Part shown: in pieces, positions 13,918-22,965 of the stretch
Layout of the letters: each line of letters begins with the position of its first letter
Position numbering within the stretch: the stretch's first letter is position 1
Assembly (NCBI GenBank): GCA_005776725.1
Contig: SXOO01000267.1
Coordinates: forward strand, 1-64,000
DNA: 64,000 bases
Reading direction: 5' to 3'
From: Pseudomonadota bacterium
Lineage (GTDB): Bacteria > Myxococcota_A > UBA9042 > GCA-2863065
Position numbers and translations under genes: made by a program
The notes under the pieces: model-generated
Told to the model about the DNA's origin: nothing
The model's database searches: none
The model's input: the letters and a program-made list of their open reading frames with translations, nothing else

Positions 13918-16509
13918 TCAGAGGGTCAGGAGGTACGAGATCAGCTGGTCCTGCTGAACCTTGGTGAGCATGAAGGAGTGGCCCATCGTGGTCGCGGTGT
14001 TGGTCAGGACGTCGCGGAGCGTGGCGGATGTGCCGTCATGCATGTACGGGGGCGAGTAGTAGAGACCACGCAGAGACGGCGTGTTGAGCGCCAGGGGAGC
14101 GTCGGTCTGGTGCTTTGCGCGAAGCTCCATCTCGAGGTCCGAGAACGTCCCGACATCCCAGGACTTGCCGTCCGTGAGCGCCGAACCGCTGTGGCAGGTG
14201 GAGCAGCCGAGCACCGGGTTGAAGAAGAGCGCCTGGCCAGCCTTCTGCTCCGCGGTGAGACCCGAGGGAGAGAGGAACTTGTTGGGAGCCGCGACCGGGC
14301 CGTTCGCGCCGAGCAGGAACTGTGCGATGCCCTCCGCTGCCTCCGCGCCGATCCCCGTGCCACCCATACGTGACACGGTGTTGACGACGTTGTCCGGCAG
14401 CGTAGGTGCGGTGCCGATCCAGTTGAACGGCGCGGTGCCGTGCAACCGCTGCGCGAGCATCGGCGTCTGCCGCGGGCCGTCGCTGACGAACCAGGTGAGC
14501 CCGTCGTCCGCGCCCTCGATGTGGCAGGTCGCGCAGGCGAAGAAGCCGTTCGCCGAGAGACCCTGGAAGCGAGCGAACGTGTAAGCACGCCGACCGAGCT
14601 TCTCGACGTCGTCCTTGATCGGGTCCGCGGCGTAGACCGCCTCCGCCACCATGGTGGTGGTGGCGGGCGCGACGGTGGTGCCGTGGCTGAAGGTGGGCGG
14701 GAAGAAGTTGTCCGAGCTGCTGCCCGGGCGGTTGGTCTTCACGAGCGCCGACACGAAGCCGTTGATGTCGATGCGGCCCACGCTGAAGCCCTGCGAGTTG
14801 GCAACGTAGCCCGTCGCGCCGTCAGGCGTGAGCACGATGCCGCGCGGCGCTTCCCCGACGCGAATCTCACCGAGGATGGCCGTCATGGGATCCGACGCGT
14901 TGGTGTTGAGCACCATCACGTTGTCCGTGCCTTCGCAGACGACGAACAAGAGCGACATGCTGGGGTGATGGATGGCGTCCATCGGCTTGTCGCAGATGGC
15001 TGTCATGGGCTCAGCCGTTTGGGCGTGCTTGATCGGGAGCGCGTTGCTCGCAGGCCGCGTGTTGGTGGTGGAGCGCGGCAGGACAGACACCGTCCACTCG
15101 ATCGGCCGGCGGGTGCGCGGGAAGACGAGGTTGACCTGCTCGCAGACGGGGTTGCAAACCACGGAGCCGTACCCACCCGGGTTCGGGCAGAAGGTGGGCG
15201 GCTTGCACACAGTGCCGGTCTGGGGCGGGTTCAGCTTCTCGGACTCGCTCTCGCGCGTACCGGGTCGCGTGATCGTGTGCGGCACGTACGTGTCGCCGCT
15301 GATCGGGTGTATCGCCACGCCGAAGGCCCGGTTGGGGATCCCCGGCGTATTGGGCTGCAGCTTCGTGTGAATCGTGAGGTCCCCGGGGTTGACCTTGCGC
15401 AGCTGGATGGTGGGCGTGACGACTGCGGCAGAGACCACCGTCAGCGCTCCGCGCTCGTTCGTCACAAAGACCTCGTTGTCGAGGCCCACCGCGACCGTGC
15501 GGGGCCGGAAGCCGGCAGGATAGGTGCCCTGGATCTGGAGGTCGGGCACGGAGAGGACGACGAGCGAGTCGTCTCCGGAGGCCGAGACGTAGAGAAGCGA
15601 GCCGTCCACCGAGAGCGCGAGGCCGAAGGGCTCGGTCCCGACCGAGACGATGCCCGAGGAGGTGGCCGCGCCCGGGTCGATCCGGACGACGGAGCCGCTC
15701 TGGCGCAAGGTGACGTAGGCGGTGCCGTCTGCAGCGACCACGACCTGCTCCGGCCGGCCACCGAGCGCGATGGACCGCACCAGCTGGCCGCTGTCGCGTG
15801 CCAACTCGACGAGCGTACCGACCTCGGGGACGCACACGAGGAGCGAGTCGCCGTGGATGGCGAGACGGCGGCCGGTGGTCCACGCAGGGAGGAGCGTCTC
15901 CGGCGCGATGCTGCCCGGCTGAAGCGGGAGCTCGTTCGGGAACTCTCCGACCGGCTGAATGGCCCACGGCTGAGGCGCCGCGGGGGTCTCCCAGCCGCCG
16001 AACAGCGGCGAAGCGGTGCCGTCGCCGGGCAGCGAGCCCGTCGGTGCCGGGATACCCTGGGAGCCGGTGGGGGTCTGATCATCCGCGGCGTCCGGCGCGG
16101 TGGCGGCAGGGTCGGTGAGCGACTCGCCGGGGTCAGCGACCGGAGCGTCAGCGCCCGCGGGCTCCGTCTCGTCCGGCGACGTGGTCTCAGTGCCAGTGGC
16201 AGGCGACTCTCCCGGCATGTCGCCGGGCTGCTCGCCAGGGGCCTCTGAGCCATAGCCCGGGACCTCTTCCGGCAGACCGGTCGTGGCCGACTCCTCGCCC
16301 GGCGCGCGTTCGGCCGGGGTACCGCTCGACGGCTGCGACTCAGCCGGCGCCTCGGGACCAGCTGCTCCGGGGCCGAAGCCCTCGGCGCCAGCCTGCTCAG
16401 CTTCGTCCGCTTGCCCCCGGGAGCTGCCCTCGCAAGCAGAGAGTCCGAGAGTACAACCAGCCAGGTAGAACCAGGTTTTGCCGCGCAAGAAAGAGGTCGA
16501 CCTTTTCAT
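13918..16509 (-). CDS. Lipoprotein with beta-propeller and di-heme cytochrome c peroxidase (MauG-like) domain
   Basis: 863 residues. SPII signal with lipobox LSAC (Cys26), then a low-complexity Gly/Glu/Pro/Thr-rich stalk to about residue 190. Residues about 215-590 form a YVTN/quinoprotein-like propeller (GRPEQVVVAADGTAYVTL, GTEPFGLALSVDGSLLYVSA, APRGIVLTPDGATGYVAN). The C-terminal part is a di-heme peroxidase-type domain with two CxxCH sites, CATCH near 658 and CSTCH near 769. The end contains LNTPSLRGLYYSPPYMHDG, usual for this family. Likely a surface-exposed periplasmic or outer-membrane electron-transfer or oxidising enzyme. The ATG at 16509 is chosen because it begins the signal peptide and has GGGAGG upstream. 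It is divergent from the heme-bearing IgGFc-like gene at 16785. Confidence 0.87.
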   Translation of the reverse strand: MKRSTSFLRGKTWFYLAGCTLGLSACEGSSRGQADEAEQAGAEGFGPGAAGPEAPAESQPSSGTPAERAPGEESATTGLPEEVPGYGSEAPGEQPGDMPGESPATGTETTSPDETEPAGADAPVADPGESLTDPAATAPDAADDQTPTGSQGIPAPTGSLPGDGTASPLFGGWETPAAPQPWAIQPVGEFPNELPLQPGSIAPETLLPAWTTGRRLAIHGDSLLVCVPEVGTLVELARDSGQLVRSIALGGRPEQVVVAADGTAYVTLRQSGSVVRIDPGAATSSGIVSVGTEPFGLALSVDGSLLYVSASGDDSLVVLSVPDLQIQGTYPAGFRPRTVAVGLDNEVFVTNERGALTVVSAAVVTPTIQLRKVNPGDLTIHTKLQPNTPGIPNRAFGVAIHPISGDTYVPHTITRPGTRESESEKLNPPQTGTVCKPPTFCPNPGGYGSVVCNPVCEQVNLVFPRTRRPIEWTVSVLPRSTTNTRPASNALPIKHAQTAEPMTAICDKPMDAIHHPSMSLLFVVCEGTDNVMVLNTNASDPMTAILGEIRVGEAPRGIVLTPDGATGYVANSQGFSVGRIDINGFVSALVKTNRPGSSSDNFFPPTFSHGTTVAPATTTMVAEAVYAADPIKDDVEKLGRRAYTFARFQGLSANGFFACATCHIEGADDGLTWFVSDGPRQTPMLAQRLHGTAPFNWIGTAPTLPDNVVNTVSRMGGTGIGAEAAEGIAQFLLGANGPVAAPNKFLSPSGLTAEQKAGQALFFNPVLGCSTCHSGSALTDGKSWDVGTFSDLEMELRAKHQTDAPLALNTPSLRGLYYSPPYMHDGTSATLRDVLTNTATTMGHSFMLTKVQQDQLISYLLTL

Positions 16510-16784
16510 TAGCGAGAGCCTCCCAAGGATTACCCAGCAGCATTGCTCGAAGTTGCCGCTGCCGCAAGCTCCAAACCGTTGGAGATCCGAAGATTTCGCA
16601 GCCACGGCGGGACTTTTTTCCCGTAGGCTTCCGAACGCGGCCTCGGAGCGGTCCTCCGTTGGGGCGCAGTGCGCTTTTCCCGTGGCCAAGCGGATCCTCG
16701 GGGGTTCGCTCCAAGCCGCCCCGTGTCAGGCGGGGCGGGCCACGTTCTATACGCCGACGGCGACTCCTATTAGCCTGGGGTGAG
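16510..16784. other. Divergent intergenic region between two heme-protein genes
   Basis: 275 bases separate the starts of the propeller/peroxidase lipoprotein (minus) and the IgGFc/cytochrome lipoprotein (plus). It contains a small dyad CCAA-N4-TTGG (16571-16582) and a GGGA-CTTTTT-TCCC hairpin near 16609-16622, but no promoter I can call with confidence. Both genes probably share regulatory sequence here. Confidence 0.5.
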
Positions 16785-19523
16785 ATGAACATCAGCGTCA
16801 GACCCCAGCTCTACGGCCCCGGCCTTCGGTTCGGCCTGCTCTACGCCGCTGCCGCCCTGATCTCCGCGATCGGCTGCGCCTCCCCCCGCAGCGACGATGG
16901 CAGCGCGCCCGAGGACGACGTCGACAACCCGGGGGGCGACGACACAGGGCGAGTGGTGTTCCCAGGCCAAGACACGGTCGAGCCTCCAGACGCGGGAGAC
17001 CCCGGGGACGTCGCAGACCCAGCCGACCTCCTCGTGGGGGACGCGGCCGAAGACGACACTGGCGCCACCGAGCTCCCCGACGCGGTGAATCTGCCGGACC
17101 TCACCGACACGACCGAGGAATCGCCCACCGACCTCGGCAGCATCAGCGATGGGGTCCAGCCGCCCGAGTGCACCTCCAATGCCACCTGCGGAATCAAGAA
17201 GGTCTGCGCGGCGGGCGCGTGCGTCGATGAGTGCGACCCGAAGGCCGCCGCGGCCACCGGCCTCGGTTGCCACTACCTCGCGGTAGACCTGCCGAATTCC
17301 ACCGATCCCGCCTCTGCCGGAGGGGTCTCCGCGGACGAGCTGCCCTCCTCCCTCACGCTCAGCAATCCCTGGGGAAACACCTCTGTGACCGTCAAGGTGC
17401 TCTCCGTCGTGGGCGCTGGGCCGATCTCGGGCGGCCAGCTCACGCTCTTGCCCGGCGGCACTCAGACCGTGTTGCTGCCTAATCGTCCGCTCGCTGGGAC
17501 AACGAAGGTGAAAGCCGCCTTCTCCGTGGAGAGCGACCGTCCGATCATGGCCATGATGATGTCACCGCACGCCTCGGCGGGTTCCACCAGCGCCACTCGA
17601 CTCTTGCCGATCTCCTCGAGCGGACTCGCTCACGTAGCGATCACTGGACCCACCCGTGCGTTCTTCACGGTTGCGGCAGCGGAGAACGACACCGTCGTCA
17701 CCATTCGTCCCACGGGCGACACCGTGCAAGGGAGCGGCATCAAGGCGATGAGCGCAGACGGCACTTACGTGGTCACGCTGAAGGCCAGCGAAGTCCTGCA
17801 CGTGCAGGCCGCCCAGGGTGTGAGCCTCACCGGAACGCGCGTCGACTCGACCAAGCCCGTGGCGATGTTCGCCGGGAGTGTGACCACTACCTGGGGCACT
17901 CGCTGCTGCGGAGACATGGTCGCCGAGCAGATGCCGCCGGTCTCCGCCTACGGCACGGTCACCATCGTGAGCCCTGGCCCTGCAAGGGGTTTCGCCCGCG
18001 ACTCGGTCCATGTCGTGGCCGTGGAAGATGGCACGGTCGTGGAGATCGAGAGCACGGAGCCCCTGAAGGTAACGCTCAATGCCGGTGACTCGGTCCGAGC
18101 AGACCTCCAGGGAGCCACCAAGGTCACCTCGTCTCGACCGGTGCTCGTGGCCATGCAGCTCGCGGCGGCGCACGCCCGGACGGCGCAGGGCGACGTCTGC
18201 ACGACCACCACAGACTGCCCCGCGAACCAGCTGTGCTTCGGCCCCCCGAGCACGCCCTCGGGGATCTGCATCGCGGCGTGCGAGCCCGCCCAGGACGACT
18301 GCCCATCGGCCGCGCACCGCTGCCTCGATCGGTTCGGGACGTTCGCCGACATCACCGAGCCCGGGATCTGCTCGAGGCGCCCCTGCGATGCGGTCAGCGG
18401 AGCCTGCCCGGGAGACGCCATCTGCGACCCGACCTCCCGCTGCAGGCAGTCGTGCACCGTGGCCTCGGTCTGCGATGATCCGTCCGAAACCTGCGGCCTC
18501 TTTGGCGTGGCGCTCATGTGCGGCGCTATCGGATGTGACGGGGCGACGGATGAGACCCCGATATGTGCGGAAGGGACAACCTGCCTGCTAACCAGCGACG
18601 GCAACTCCTCGTGCACCTCGGGATGTAACCCGACTCCGAAGTGCGCTACTCCGGGCTATCGATGCCTCGCGGATACCCTCTACGTCCCGGGCTCCGCGCC
18701 TTTCACTGGGGAGTATTGCGTAGCTCCCACCTGCAGCGTCGACCAGGAAACGGGTGCCGCGGTTGGGTGCCCGAAGGGCTTCGACTGTGTGAATGCGACC
18801 TGTGTCCCGCGGGGCGACCCGGCCCTGACCATCGTGCCCTCAGTAAGTCGGTTTCTGCCCTGGATCCCGCTGGTGGTCCCGGATTGGGCGGGCGATCGTC
18901 GGCTCATGGTGGTCGCTCCAGAGGACGCCTTCATGCAGATCGACGGCGTGCCCATGAGCGAGTCCGACATGAAGCTCGGCCCATTGGGCTGGAAGACCGC
19001 GATCGTTCCGGTCACGGCAGGAACCCACTTCCTGACCAGCGACGTGCCCGTCGCGGTGTCGCTCATGGGCTTCGGTCCCGAGGTAGGCTGGGCCACCAGC
19101 GCGAACACGCCGCTGGGGCTGCAGAGCGAGCCCACCATCCCGCCGCCGGAAGACACCTCGGACACCGTGGGGCCGGAGGACACCAGCCCCGACTCAGACG
19201 CGCCCGACTCCACGCCCCTCGAGCCCGACGTCGGCCCCACACCGCCAACGTGGAACCTGGACGTCGCCCCGCTGTTGGCCGTGCGCTGCGCCCCGTGCCA
19301 CACGGGCGGGAGCAAGCTCGGCGGCTTGAGCGTGAACACCTACGCGGCCACACAGATCCCAAGCGTCGCGTGCCCCGGGGCCAACATGGCCACCGCCATA
19401 GCGCTGAAGTCGGCGCCAAACTCTGGCTGCGGGGGCACGGTCATGCCCCCCGCCGGGCCCCCATTGACCGCTGACGAGCTGGCCATGCTCGAGGCGTGGG
19501 TCGCAGCAGGACAGCCCGAGTAG
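16785..19523 (+). CDS. Lipoprotein: IgGFc-binding-like domain, EGF-like Cys-rich region and C-terminal c-type heme domain
   Basis: 912 residues. Signal with lipobox AIGC (Cys31), acidic Asp/Pro/Thr linker to about 125, a Cys pair region (CTSNATCGIKKVCAAGACVDEC) and an IgGFc-binding-like beta-rich domain (about 150-465, WGNTSVTVKVLS, HASAGSTSATRLLP, AFFTVAAAENDTVVTIRPTG). A Cys-rich middle follows (about 470-690), then a second beta segment and another acidic linker. At the end (about 820-912) is a single CAPCH heme-binding site (Cys835, Cys838, His839) in a cytochrome c-like domain with a possible distal Met in GTVMPPAGPPLT. The ATG at 16785 is the only start in front of the signal peptide. 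Function unknown; a surface protein carrying one heme is the direct reading. Confidence 0.82.
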   Translation: MNISVRPQLYGPGLRFGLLYAAAALISAIGCASPRSDDGSAPEDDVDNPGGDDTGRVVFPGQDTVEPPDAGDPGDVADPADLLVGDAAEDDTGATELPDAVNLPDLTDTTEESPTDLGSISDGVQPPECTSNATCGIKKVCAAGACVDECDPKAAAATGLGCHYLAVDLPNSTDPASAGGVSADELPSSLTLSNPWGNTSVTVKVLSVVGAGPISGGQLTLLPGGTQTVLLPNRPLAGTTKVKAAFSVESDRPIMAMMMSPHASAGSTSATRLLPISSSGLAHVAITGPTRAFFTVAAAENDTVVTIRPTGDTVQGSGIKAMSADGTYVVTLKASEVLHVQAAQGVSLTGTRVDSTKPVAMFAGSVTTTWGTRCCGDMVAEQMPPVSAYGTVTIVSPGPARGFARDSVHVVAVEDGTVVEIESTEPLKVTLNAGDSVRADLQGATKVTSSRPVLVAMQLAAAHARTAQGDVCTTTTDCPANQLCFGPPSTPSGICIAACEPAQDDCPSAAHRCLDRFGTFADITEPGICSRRPCDAVSGACPGDAICDPTSRCRQSCTVASVCDDPSETCGLFGVALMCGAIGCDGATDETPICAEGTTCLLTSDGNSSCTSGCNPTPKCATPGYRCLADTLYVPGSAPFTGEYCVAPTCSVDQETGAAVGCPKGFDCVNATCVPRGDPALTIVPSVSRFLPWIPLVVPDWAGDRRLMVVAPEDAFMQIDGVPMSESDMKLGPLGWKTAIVPVTAGTHFLTSDVPVAVSLMGFGPEVGWATSANTPLGLQSEPTIPPPEDTSDTVGPEDTSPDSDAPDSTPLEPDVGPTPPTWNLDVAPLLAVRCAPCHTGGSKLGGLSVNTYAATQIPSVACPGANMATAIALKSAPNSGCGGTVMPPAGPPLTADELAMLEAWVAAGQPE

Positions 19524-19594
19524 CTCTCAAGAGTCTGTGGCCCTGGGGCCCCGCCGCCGGTTGATTGCCTGCCGCGGCGCCAGTTGACCGGGCG

Positions 19595-22500
19595 CTACAA
19601 GGGCGCGAGCGAGGGGCTGATCTCACCGGTGTGCCACTGCACGTTGTCGATCAGCGCCTGCGAGTCGTTCAGGGCATCCCCGACGTCGACGAGGAGGAAG
19701 CTCAGCTTCAAGATCTCGCCGCCGACGACCGGCTGAGTCAGGCGGAGCCAGCCCGTGGAGCCACCGCTGTTGCTGCACGCGTAGGCTGTCCCGCCGAGGC
19801 TCGTGGGAGGCTCCCCACCGCTACACGGCTCCACGAACGCCGAGTTGACCCCGATGAAGCAGGCGGGCGCGCCTTCGTCGTCCTCGGTCTCGGCCAACGG
19901 GAGCGCCGGCGTACAGTCTCCACGGCCCAGAACCACCTCCTGGTCTCCGGTCGATAGGCTGCCCTCGAGCAAGATGTAGAGCCGGTCCACGTCGGGCTTG
20001 CCTGCGTTCTCCGGGAGCTCCGAGGACATGAACAACAGGTCGAGCGAGAAGCCCGTTGCTGCGTCCGGAACGATGAGACCGAGCTCCACACGCGCGGTGT
20101 CATACGCCTGGAACGGGAAGGTCGGGTACGGATCGAGGGCGAACGTCGTGCCGGCCACGACGTTGGTGGTGGGGCCATCGACGGTCCCGGTGGAGAGCAC
20201 CAGGGTGGACGAGCCAGCGCGCGGCGCCAGTCCGTTCATCGGGCTCCCCAGCTGGGGTTGGGCCGAGATCATCGTCTTGACGGTTCCTCCATTGGGGGCC
20301 AGCAAGGCGAGGGAGGTGACCACGGTCGGTCCATAGCAGACGTCCAGCGCGCAGACGACCGCGGCGTGGCTTGGCCCCACGCAGTTGAGGTCGGAGCAGT
20401 CCGAGACCGGGAGGGTGGTCGAGATGGCATCCACGAGGCCGTCGCAGTCGTCGTCGAGCTGGTTCTGGAAGAGCTCGAACGCGGCGGGGTTGATCTCCGA
20501 GCTCCAATCGACGCAGTCGCCGAGGCCATTGGCACAGACTCCCTCTGTCGTCGCGATGACCGCATCAACGGAGCAGAAGCCGTCGCCGTCGTCGTCGCAG
20601 CCCTCGTCCACCAGCCCATCGCAGTCGTCGTCGACCGTGTTGCAGATCTCGAGGAGCAGAGGCCCCCTCGAAGGGTCCTGGTCGTCGCAGTCCCCCCCGA
20701 ACGGCGTGGCGACAGCCGACGGCGGCTCGCATGCACACCCTGAAAGGCTCAACGCGCCCGACCCATCGCCGTCGCCGTCGGCAAACCAGTTGAGGCAGCC
20801 GGCGGCTCCAGTCTCGTCGGTGGCACCGTCGCAGTCGTCGTCGACCCCGTTACACCCCTCGAGCGCGTCGGTGTGGACTGCGGGGTTCAGCGGTGCGCAG
20901 TCAGCGGCGCCGACGCTGCCGTCACCGTCCGTGTCGCCAGTGAGCGGCGCCACGGCAGCGACGGGGACCCCGACCATGGACTCGCCGAGGGGCGTCGCCC
21001 ACGTGCCGTCGCAACGCTCTTCGACCAATACCCCTCGCCATCCCCCCGCCGGTGAAGCGAGCCCAGAGGTCCCGGGCGTGAGCGTGACGCGAGCCCAGCG
21101 GCCCGCCCCACCGGGCGCCGCGGCCGTGGCCACAGGTACGCCGTCGATGGTGACCTCGTTGTCTGAGGTCATCGCCAGGTCCAGCACCACCGGCCCCGGC
21201 TCCTCGACGCGCACGACCGCGCCGCTCGACCCAGTGACGTAGGGCGGCACCCACGTGAGGGCCGCGCCGCCGATCCCCTTGCCATCGCACTCGTCGCCAT
21301 GCCCAGCGTAAGTGGCCCCTGGGCTCAGGTGGGCCAACGCGAACCGCCGGTTGGCCGTGACCGCCACCGGCTGCTCGGCCACCCAGGACATGTGTGCCCC
21401 ACGCTCGAGCGTGAATGGCGCCAAGACCGGCGGGTCCAGGGTGAACTGGACATCGTTGTCGGCCGCCACCACGCGGAACACGTCGGGCTGGGGCGCCGCC
21501 CTCGGGGGGAGCGGGATGGCCAGCGCGCTGGTGCCGAGACGATCGACGGGAGGGACCTGCTCGAGGAGGGGCGTGCAAGGACCGACGCCGTCCGGGACCG
21601 CGGCACAGGGATGCTGGAAGAACACTCCGATGGGTGAGGACGCCGAGAGGGTGGTGCCCGTGGGGTCGTCGGAAGCCCCGTCGACCCAGAGGTCGAGCTG
21701 CGCGCTCAGCGGTATGGCCAGGGACAGCGTGTCGCCACGAGACAACTTCGCGATCACCGTGTCTCCACCGCTCACCACCTGAAGCGGTGCGGTGGCGGCG
21801 ATCGAGAGCTGCGTGTTGACCGCGTTGGCCACGATCCGGATGGCCGCGGGGCCGTGCGCGATCTGGTTTGCCCAGCCAAGGACCATGTGCTCGGTTCCCC
21901 AGGCGGTCGGCGGCAGCACGCGCGCGACATCGCCGAAGGCGGGCGAGCTGCCCAGAGTGACCTGGACCGGCGCGCTGGTCGTTAGGACGTGCGCGCCCGA
22001 CGGATCGGCCGCTGAGAACGCCGCGACGCCGCTCAGCGGCAGCGCCCCTTGGGACACCCCGTCCAGCTTCAGGGTGGTCCCGAAGCTGCCTTCCACCGAG
22101 AGATGGCCAGAGGGCACCACGAAGCGGCAGCCCCTGGCGCCGCGCTCGAGCGCCGCCTGCTCACAGGGGGTGAGGCAGTGGGCCGCTTCGCAGACCCCCG
22201 GCGGGCCGCAGGGGCTGGGGTCCGAGAAACCCGTGCCGAGCGCGTTGCACGTCTGCAGATCGGCCTGGGTCGCGCACATCGCCTCGCCTGGCACGCAGAC
22301 CTCAGCCACACACTCGCCGCCGGTGCACACGGCGCCCGCGCCGCAGAAGAGCACGTCCACCGCGGAACCGTCTGCCCGGCACTGTCGGACGTGAGTGCCG
22401 TCCTCGCAGGTCGCCTCGAAGTCCTCGGGATCGCAGACCGCCACCGGGCATGGCCCGTCGCACGCCTGCACGTCCGCCGTGTCGGCTCCGTCGGCGCCGT

Positions 22501-22780
22501 CGGAAGCGTCTCCGCCGCCGACGACGTCCGCATCCGGCCCCTCGGAAGCGTCGCCACAAGCGCCCGCCTCGCAACCTGAGTCCGCCCCGTCGTTCGCTAC
22601 GTCGTGGGCCGATGAGTCGAGGTGGCCCGGCACGTCCGAGGGTCCACCCGCGCCGTCGTCGCCGGACGCGTCGAGCGGTACCACACTCACGCCGTCCGAA
22701 TCCGACGTGTCAGGGTCGGCCGAGCCGGCACAGGCGCCCGTCGCGAGCGCGCCCAAGATCAGCAATAGTCGTCGGTGCAT
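19595..22780 (-). CDS. Large lipoprotein: IgGFc-binding-like, MopE-type motifs and C-terminal anchor-like domain
   Basis: 1061 residues. Lipobox TGAC (Cys17), a long Asp/Gly/Ser linker to about 108, a Cys-rich segment (about 109-215), and an IgGFc-binding-like domain (about 215-620) with IGVFFQHPC and VFRVVAADNDVQFTL blocks. Then three MopE-type putative metal-binding motifs (CNGVDDDCDG near 640, ICNTVDDDCDGLVDEGC near 713, NQLDDDCDGLVDA near 775). The C-terminal about 260 residues look like a choice-of-anchor L-type domain ending in SFLLVDVGDALNDSQALIDNVQW. All are typical of predatory or social myxobacteria-like genomes. Probable role: Ca-dependent surface adhesion or display. It is convergent with the 16785 gene. 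Confidence 0.8.
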   Translation of the reverse strand: MHRRLLLILGALATGACAGSADPDTSDSDGVSVVPLDASGDDGAGGPSDVPGHLDSSAHDVANDGADSGCEAGACGDASEGPDADVVGGGDASDGADGADTADVQACDGPCPVAVCDPEDFEATCEDGTHVRQCRADGSAVDVLFCGAGAVCTGGECVAEVCVPGEAMCATQADLQTCNALGTGFSDPSPCGPPGVCEAAHCLTPCEQAALERGARGCRFVVPSGHLSVEGSFGTTLKLDGVSQGALPLSGVAAFSAADPSGAHVLTTSAPVQVTLGSSPAFGDVARVLPPTAWGTEHMVLGWANQIAHGPAAIRIVANAVNTQLSIAATAPLQVVSGGDTVIAKLSRGDTLSLAIPLSAQLDLWVDGASDDPTGTTLSASSPIGVFFQHPCAAVPDGVGPCTPLLEQVPPVDRLGTSALAIPLPPRAAPQPDVFRVVAADNDVQFTLDPPVLAPFTLERGAHMSWVAEQPVAVTANRRFALAHLSPGATYAGHGDECDGKGIGGAALTWVPPYVTGSSGAVVRVEEPGPVVLDLAMTSDNEVTIDGVPVATAAAPGGAGRWARVTLTPGTSGLASPAGGWRGVLVEERCDGTWATPLGESMVGVPVAAVAPLTGDTDGDGSVGAADCAPLNPAVHTDALEGCNGVDDDCDGATDETGAAGCLNWFADGDGDGSGALSLSGCACEPPSAVATPFGGDCDDQDPSRGPLLLEICNTVDDDCDGLVDEGCDDDGDGFCSVDAVIATTEGVCANGLGDCVDWSSEINPAAFELFQNQLDDDCDGLVDAISTTLPVSDCSDLNCVGPSHAAVVCALDVCYGPTVVTSLALLAPNGGTVKTMISAQPQLGSPMNGLAPRAGSSTLVLSTGTVDGPTTNVVAGTTFALDPYPTFPFQAYDTARVELGLIVPDAATGFSLDLLFMSSELPENAGKPDVDRLYILLEGSLSTGDQEVVLGRGDCTPALPLAETEDDEGAPACFIGVNSAFVEPCSGGEPPTSLGGTAYACSNSGGSTGWLRLTQPVVGGEILKLSFLLVDVGDALNDSQALIDNVQWHTGEISPSLAPL

Positions 22781-22965
22781 CGCGGGAAGGTAGCACGGAC
22801 GGACGGCGCCTTCGAATTCGAACGAGAGCGCACTGTGGTCGGCGCCTACGTCCCCGGCCGTAGCAGAACGGTCGACGGGTCTCCAACGGCATCGGCCGGC
22901 GCCTTACCAGGGGGCCGACGGAATTTGACGTGCCGGTCCCGTACGGGGAAGCTGCCGCCGTGATT

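Noticed and set aside
16602..16625. Intrinsic terminator at the GGGACTTTTTTCCC hairpin
   Set aside because: It lies between two divergent gene starts rather than after a stop codon, so termination is unlikely there.
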